64,000 bases of DNA from Salegentibacter tibetensis (GTDB taxonomy: Bacteria > Bacteroidota > Bacteroidia > Flavobacteriales > Flavobacteriaceae): NCBI RefSeq assembly GCF_020164485.1, contig NZ_JAIQZA010000012.1, positions 1-64,000 on the forward strand. Reading direction: 5' to 3'. The notes under the pieces were generated by a model. It did no database searches and was not told where the DNA came from. It was given only the letters and a program-made list of their open reading frames with translations. The position numbers and the translations under genes are program-made. Below, one piece after another: positions 59,388 to 64,000 of this stretch; the stretch's first letter is position 1; every line of letters starts with the position of its first letter.

Positions 59388-61067
59388 TTATATTTTGTTT
59401 AACTCATCCATAAAAGCGGGTCGGTTATTATATTGTTCTCTCAGATTTTTTATTAACTCATCGGCTTCAGCAACACCTCCTAAGTTTTTCATTCGTTTTA
59501 AATATCCGCAGGCAGTTTGATAATGGTTCCTACCCACATTTTTACTTAAGTATTTTGAAATCTGTTCGGTGTACATTTTAAGCAAATCAGGAGTGTAATC
59601 TGTAGCAAGATATGGTTCATAATATTGAAGATTTTGTAAATATGGATTAATTTTAAGATAGGATAACAGTTCTTTCCACATTGCCTCCTTGATATATATC
59701 TTAGTAAGCAGTTCATTTTTAACCCTACCGTGTTGGTTTTTTATTTCGCTTAATAAATCCTGTACAAAACCCGGCCAATCTTCCCTGGGAATTTGTGCCC
59801 TAAGCACCTCAAAATAATCTTGTTCGTTCCTGAAACTATCAATAAATAAAATGCGTGCGTATTTGATAATTTCTTCTGAATCTTTCATTGTTTGCGCAAT
59901 CTTTAAAAGCCAATTATACCATTCGGTAACCAATCCCGGCTTATCGATTTTGTTATGTTCAATCCCGTCTTTACATATTTCTTTCGCCTTTTTAAAATTT
60001 TTATGTTTCACTGCTTTTTCAATTTCACTGCGCTTTATGGCAGGATTGTCCAAATGATGCTCAATAAAATCAGCTACCTCATCTTCATCTTTAAACTGCC
60101 TTAAGATTGATAATTGAATGGATTGAGCCTCTTCTATTTCGTATTTGCCATTTACTGTTTCCAGCAGTTTTAATATTTCATCAGCTTCATCTTCATTTTT
60201 AGAAAGGTTTTTCGCAATATTAAGCATGGACAGATGCCAGTTCCAACCCTCATATATTTTTTTCTGAAAGGATGTAAGGCAATAGGTAAAGAATGTAATT
60301 CTTAATTCTTCCGGAAGGTCTTCATTAGCAAGCTGATATAACATATTTTCGGCAAAATCTATATGATAGCCAATATCGGCATTACTATCATCACCAAATT
60401 CAAACGCAGCTGTCATCTCCTCTAGTAAAGCAGTATTAAAATAAAAAACCTTTTCAAAATCACTATTATTATAAAAAGATTGGGAATGATCAAGAAAGGG
60501 TTCCATAGCGCGTACCATTCTAGGCATTTCCGCCCAACCTATAAAACCGTCCCTTCCAGCTGCGCTATTTAATACAGATTGAATTTGTTTTGCAAAATAA
60601 TCTTTGTTTTGACACTCCACCAAATCACTGAAACTAGCAAAAAAAGTATTTCTAAATTCCTGATTTTTTGTACAGTTTTCCTGAATAAATTTCCTCAATT
60701 CAACATCTGGAATTTTCACCAAAACCTCTTCTACCTGTTGGTATAAAGGTTTCCGGTTTTTAACTTTAGAAACCTCATTAACGTTCATACTTTTAATGGA
60801 AGTTTCTCTAATGGCAAATAAAACCGCTACCATATGTTTGCAAACAGGCCCATAATCATAGGGGCAATCGCAACTATGTTTAACAATTAAACCCTCTTCT
60901 AAAACCATTTTCACACAATATTCATCACTACCCAGCACTTGAGCTTCATAATTACCGGGTTTTATTTCTACCAGATTGTTTACCTGACTATCTTCAAAAT
61001 AAGAAAAACCACGACTCAATATTTTTTCTTCAATGTAGTTTTCGAAACTTTCAAAAGGAATAAGCAT
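59388..61067 (-). CDS. SWIM zinc-finger protein
   Basis: 559 aa. The N-terminal SWIM motif is HSCDCPYDYGPVCKHMVAV (CxCx8CxH, about residues 75-95). The remainder is a long alpha-helical repeat region. Bacterial SWIM proteins of this type are of unknown function; DNA or protein binding is proposed. It is isolated, with the broken regulator downstream and the VOC gene divergent. Confidence 0.82.
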   Translation of the reverse strand: MLIPFESFENYIEEKILSRGFSYFEDSQVNNLVEIKPGNYEAQVLGSDEYCVKMVLEEGLIVKHSCDCPYDYGPVCKHMVAVLFAIRETSIKSMNVNEVSKVKNRKPLYQQVEEVLVKIPDVELRKFIQENCTKNQEFRNTFFASFSDLVECQNKDYFAKQIQSVLNSAAGRDGFIGWAEMPRMVRAMEPFLDHSQSFYNNSDFEKVFYFNTALLEEMTAAFEFGDDSNADIGYHIDFAENMLYQLANEDLPEELRITFFTYCLTSFQKKIYEGWNWHLSMLNIAKNLSKNEDEADEILKLLETVNGKYEIEEAQSIQLSILRQFKDEDEVADFIEHHLDNPAIKRSEIEKAVKHKNFKKAKEICKDGIEHNKIDKPGLVTEWYNWLLKIAQTMKDSEEIIKYARILFIDSFRNEQDYFEVLRAQIPREDWPGFVQDLLSEIKNQHGRVKNELLTKIYIKEAMWKELLSYLKINPYLQNLQYYEPYLATDYTPDLLKMYTEQISKYLSKNVGRNHYQTACGYLKRMKNLGGVAEADELIKNLREQYNNRPAFMDELNKI

Positions 61068-61216
61068 ATTTTTAAAATAAATTGATAATACGAAGATACT
61101 TCACTGATTTTAAAAACGTGATAATTTTGTCGTAATCTCCCCCAAAACTTGGCGTATTTCCCCCATACGATTTTATTATAAAGGGAGTAACTTTATGATA
61201 ACCAATCAAAAGAGAA

Positions 61217-61597
61217 ATGTTTCGGTATTCTATAGTATTCAGCAGCTTTTCGGTAAACGATATTGAGGTGGCGCAAGATTTTTATACAAATGTGCTGGGA
61301 TTTTCAGTAAAAAATAATTCTATGGGAATTCTTGAACTTGAAATCCCGAACGCTAACAATATCATTATTTATCCAAAACCTGATCACAAACCAGCAGTTT
61401 TTACAGTAATGAATATTCCAGTGGAAAATATAGAGGTTGCTGTAGATCTCCTCACGGAAAAAGGAATTCAGTTTGAACAGTACGAAGGCGAGATTGCTAC
61501 AGACGAAAAGGGGATTTGTAGAAGCGATGGAAAGGGACCGAACATTGCCTGGTTTAAGGATCCTGTGGGAAATATTTTATCGATTTTGGAAGATTGA
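61217..61597 (+). CDS. VOC/glyoxalase superfamily protein
   Basis: 126 aa, one VOC unit (VNDIEVAQDFYTNVLGFSVK at the start, IAWFKDPVGNILSILE at the end with the usual metal Glu-like position). Substrate unknown. It is 25 bp upstream of a second, larger VOC gene, so the two are probably co-transcribed. Confidence 0.85.
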   Translation: MFRYSIVFSSFSVNDIEVAQDFYTNVLGFSVKNNSMGILELEIPNANNIIIYPKPDHKPAVFTVMNIPVENIEVAVDLLTEKGIQFEQYEGEIATDEKGICRSDGKGPNIAWFKDPVGNILSILED

Positions 61598-61622
61598 TGC
61601 ATACCCAACAAATAACAATAAG

Positions 61623-62567
61623 ATGAAAACACAAAAAATAATTCCTAATCTCTGGTTTAACCCTGAGAAATTTCCAGTTGAAAAAGCTGTTGAATTTTAT
61701 AAATCGGTTTTTAAAAATGTCAAGATTGAAACGATTGCCCGTTATGGGGAATCGGAGAAGGAAATCCACGACCAAAAACCCGGCAGTGTGATGACAGTTA
61801 AATTTTCTATTGAAAACCACGAATTTGTTGGCTTAAATGGTGGGCCGTATTTTCAGTTTAATCCTTCGGTGTCCTTTTTTGTGCTTTGCAACTCGGAAGA
61901 GGAAATTGACGGGTTATGGGAAAAATTAAAAGAAAACGGACAGGTTTTAATGCCTTTAGATAAATACGACTGGAGCCCGAAATATGCCTGGGTTCAGGAT
62001 AAGTTCGGGGTAAACTGGCAATTAATGCTTGAAAAATCTTCAACCACGCAACAAAAAATAATTCCCTGTTTTTTCTTTACCGGGAAAAGTCACGGCAAAG
62101 CCGAAGAAGCAGTACAATTCTATACTTCAGTATTTAAAAATTCGAATATTGAAGGAATTCTAAAATATACTGAAGAAGATAATAATGATTACGCTTTGGG
62201 AACAGTAAAGCACGCTCAATTTCAGCTGGAAGGACAAACCTTTATGACAATGGACAGCGGGATGGAAAACGACTTTCCGTTTAGTGAAGCCATCTCTTTT
62301 ATTATCGATTGCCACACCCAGGAAGAAATTGATTATTACTGGAACAAACTCTCCGCAGTTCCTGAAGCTGAGCAATGTGGCTGGCTAAAAGATAAATTCG
62401 GAGTTTCCTGGCAAGTTGTGCCTGCAACGATATTAAATAAAATGATGCAGGATCCCGATAACGCAAAAAGGGAGCGCGCCATCGCTTCCTTTATACAGAT
62501 GAAGAAATTCAATCTTCAGCAATTAAAGTCAGATTTTGAAGGCAAAATAACAACAATCAATAGATAA
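61623..62567 (+). CDS. PhnB-like protein with two VOC domains
   Basis: 314 aa. Two PhnB/3-demethylubiquinone-methyltransferase-like VOC units in tandem: domain 1 from IIPNLWFNPEKFPVEKAVEFY to DKFGVNWQLML, and domain 2 from IIPCFFFTGKSHGKAEEAVQF to DKFGVSWQVVP. The repeated endings DKFGVNWQ / DKFGVSWQ show an internal duplication. The frame is open to 61473 inside the preceding gene; ATG 61623 is right for the family. Function unknown. Confidence 0.86.
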   Translation: MKTQKIIPNLWFNPEKFPVEKAVEFYKSVFKNVKIETIARYGESEKEIHDQKPGSVMTVKFSIENHEFVGLNGGPYFQFNPSVSFFVLCNSEEEIDGLWEKLKENGQVLMPLDKYDWSPKYAWVQDKFGVNWQLMLEKSSTTQQKIIPCFFFTGKSHGKAEEAVQFYTSVFKNSNIEGILKYTEEDNNDYALGTVKHAQFQLEGQTFMTMDSGMENDFPFSEAISFIIDCHTQEEIDYYWNKLSAVPEAEQCGWLKDKFGVSWQVVPATILNKMMQDPDNAKRERAIASFIQMKKFNLQQLKSDFEGKITTINR

Positions 62568-62571
62568 AATT

Positions 62572-63438
62572 ATGGAACGAAAAGATTTTACGGCTACAAT
62601 TAATGCGCCGCGTGAAAAAGTGTGGGACGTCTTATGGAGCGATGAAACCTACCCAAAATGGACGGCGCCATTTAGCGAAGGCTCCCGGGCTAAAACTGAT
62701 TGGAAAGAAGGCAGCAAAGTGTATTTTTTAAATGCTGAAGGCGAAGGAATGGTGGCAGTGATCGATAAACGTAAAGATCCCGAGATTATGAATTTTAAAC
62801 ATCTCGGGATGGTTGATAAAAACGGGAATGAAGACCTGGAAAGTGAAAAGGTGAAAGCCTGGGCAGGAGCAATGGAAAAATATCGTTTAGAAGAGAAAAA
62901 TGGGGAAACCCGTCTTACTGTTAATATGGATCTTGAGGACGAATACAAGGATTTTTTTCTAAAAACCTGGCCAAAGGCATTGGAGAAATTAAAAGAATTA
63001 GCTGAAGACGGCCACCCGATGCAAAACCCTATAAATATTTCCACCAGCATTAATGCACCGATTCACAAGGTTTGGGAAGTTTGGAACGCCCCAGAACATA
63101 TTGAAAACTGGAATGCAGCTTCAGATGACTGGCATACCACTTCAGCTAAAAATGATTTACGCAAAGGCGGGAAAATATCCAGTAGAATGGAAGCCAAAAA
63201 TGGTAGTGCAAGTTTCGATTTTGAAGGTGTTTATAATATAGTAAAACCTAAAGAACATCTTGCTTACACACTAACGGATGGAAGAAAAGTTAATGTAACT
63301 TTTAAAGCAAACGGTAAAACCACCGTTGTAGAGGAAAGCTTTGAAGCTGAAAGTGAAAATAGTCGTGAAATTCAGCAGCAAGGCTGGCAGGCGATTTTGG
63401 ATAATTTTAAAAAGTATGTGGAACAGGGATGGGGCTAA
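62572..63438 (+). CDS. Double SRPBCC (AHSA1-type) protein
   Basis: 288 aa made of two START/AHSA1 units. Unit 1 begins ATINAPREKVWDVLWSDETY, and unit 2 (about 152-288) begins STSINAPIHKVWEVWNAPEH. Each closes with a long C-terminal helix (GWQAILDNFKKYVEQ at the end). Single-domain versions are common, so this looks like a tandem fusion. It sits 4 bp after the doubled VOC gene. Ligand unknown. Confidence 0.85.
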   Translation: MERKDFTATINAPREKVWDVLWSDETYPKWTAPFSEGSRAKTDWKEGSKVYFLNAEGEGMVAVIDKRKDPEIMNFKHLGMVDKNGNEDLESEKVKAWAGAMEKYRLEEKNGETRLTVNMDLEDEYKDFFLKTWPKALEKLKELAEDGHPMQNPINISTSINAPIHKVWEVWNAPEHIENWNAASDDWHTTSAKNDLRKGGKISSRMEAKNGSASFDFEGVYNIVKPKEHLAYTLTDGRKVNVTFKANGKTTVVEESFEAESENSREIQQQGWQAILDNFKKYVEQGWG

Positions 63439-63463
63439 AGTCCAGACTTTTTTATTATAGAAT

Positions 63464-63628
63464 CAGTTGGCTGAATCCAACTGGAAATTAAATTCTCTTG
63501 AGATTTAGTAAGTATAAGTAATAGAATGCAAGTTTAAGAATCATTTCATCAACTTGGATATAGTAAACTATTGCAGTCAGCTTTAGCTGACTGAAAATAG
63601 AAATTAATAAATGAGTGGCTTTAGCCAC
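63464..63628. repeat. Three REP-like hairpins upstream of the transposase
   Basis: Hairpin 1: CAGTTGG (63464-63470) / CCAACTG (63477-63483). Hairpin 2: CAGTCAGCT (63574-63582) / AGCTGACTG (63585-63593). Hairpin 3: GTGGCT (63615-63620) / AGCCAC (63623-63628). Hairpins 2 and 3 share a TT loop within GCTTTAGC. Clustered short palindromes before a RAYT gene are the usual arrangement of REP elements. Confidence 0.7.
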
Positions 63629-63644
63629 ATTAAAGCACAAAATT

Positions 63645-64000
63645 ATGAGCTGGGTAAGAATTTGGATCCATGTGGTCTTTTCAACAAAAAACAGGACACC
63701 TTTTTTACAAACCAAAGAAATTAGAAATAAGTTATTTCAGCACATCAGGCAAAATGCAAGAGAGAAAGGCATCTGGCTTGATTGTATAAATGGTTATAAA
63801 GACCATGCACATTGTTTATTAACCCTTGGCAAAGATCAACAATTAAGTAAAGTGGTTCAGCTAATTAAAGGTGAATCTTCCTACTGGATTAATAAAAATG
63901 AGCTAATCTCCCACAAATTTATGTGGCAGGATGATTACTGGGCGGTAGGGGTGAGTGAGACACATTTACAAGCAGTTCGGAACTATATCTATAATCAGGA
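63645..64000 (+). CDS. REP-associated tyrosine transposase (IS200-type), partial
   Basis: 118 codons to the window edge, 3' end missing. MSWVRIWIHVVFSTKNRTPF and YKDHAHCLLTL fit the Y1 transposase family: DHAH is the HUH metal motif and the Tyr of VRNYIYNQ is the likely catalytic Tyr. It nicks and joins single-stranded DNA at hairpins. The frame is open and intact as far as seen. The upstream hairpins are its probable substrates. Confidence 0.9.
   Translation, partial: MSWVRIWIHVVFSTKNRTPFLQTKEIRNKLFQHIRQNAREKGIWLDCINGYKDHAHCLLTLGKDQQLSKVVQLIKGESSYWINKNELISHKFMWQDDYWAVGVSETHLQAVRNYIYNQ

Overview
The window is AT-rich bacterial DNA from the Bacteroidota, most likely a marine Flavobacteriaceae member of the Salegentibacter / Zunongwangia / Gramella kind (genus is inference). 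The evidence is the gene content (flexirubin-type tyrosine ammonia-lyase, BshA, Bacteroidota-type LptD and TamB, 7TM-HD PgpH, DUF4159), the Bacteroidota -7 promoter word TAnnTTTG at several starts, and frequent TTG/GTG starts.

Layout. 1-808: a terminator, tRNA-Pro(TGG) and tRNA-Ser(GCT) on the minus strand, and degenerate repeats between them. 809-19653: a pigment-type type II polyketide locus. A halogenase-like flavoenzyme diverges from a long + strand run: ammonia-lyase, ketoreductase, acyltransferase, two dehydratase-like hotdog proteins, thioesterase, two complete ketosynthases, two ketosynthase-like proteins without the active-site Cys, one ACP, polysaccharide deacetylase, LolA, glycosyltransferase-DUF2062, MMPL exporter, an Ntn-hydrolase lipoprotein and an adenylate-forming ligase. 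This is an aryl polyene / flexirubin-type pathway: tyrosine to 4-coumarate, activation, iterative extension, then lipidation and export to the outer membrane. No DarA/DarB-like dialkylresorcinol enzymes are visible. The two hotdog proteins each lack one half of the FabZ catalytic pair and are complementary.

19713-31881: housekeeping and conserved genes (NlpC/P60, thiolase, PgpH, Gre-like factor, a SatD-like regulator with three operator-like dyads exactly 29 bp apart plus DUF3307, aldehyde dehydrogenase, DUF72, Nudix, thioesterase, methyltransferase, AI-2E). 31894-35008: TrmH, DUF4159, RsmE, TsaD. 35102-54997: envelope and central metabolism (TamB, PfkA-MgsA, RidA, LptD, AmiC amidase, MlaD, Fe-S proteins, GH3/beta-lactamase fusion, BshA, a small barrel protein).

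55137-64000: a D-lactate/glycolate dehydrogenase-like FAD/Fe-S fusion, a decayed GlxA/AraC regulator, a SWIM zinc-finger protein, VOC and SRPBCC genes made of doubled domains, and the start of a REP-associated (IS200-type) tyrosine transposase preceded by three REP-like hairpins and cut off by the window edge.

Broken genes seen: the GlxA/AraC gene (one stop and one missing base) and a metalloprotease-like gene frameshifted at a T8 tract. Dispersed repeats include a ~100 bp palindromic element present twice, once inside the signal-peptide region of DUF4159, and a 153 bp cloverleaf-like element after bshA.
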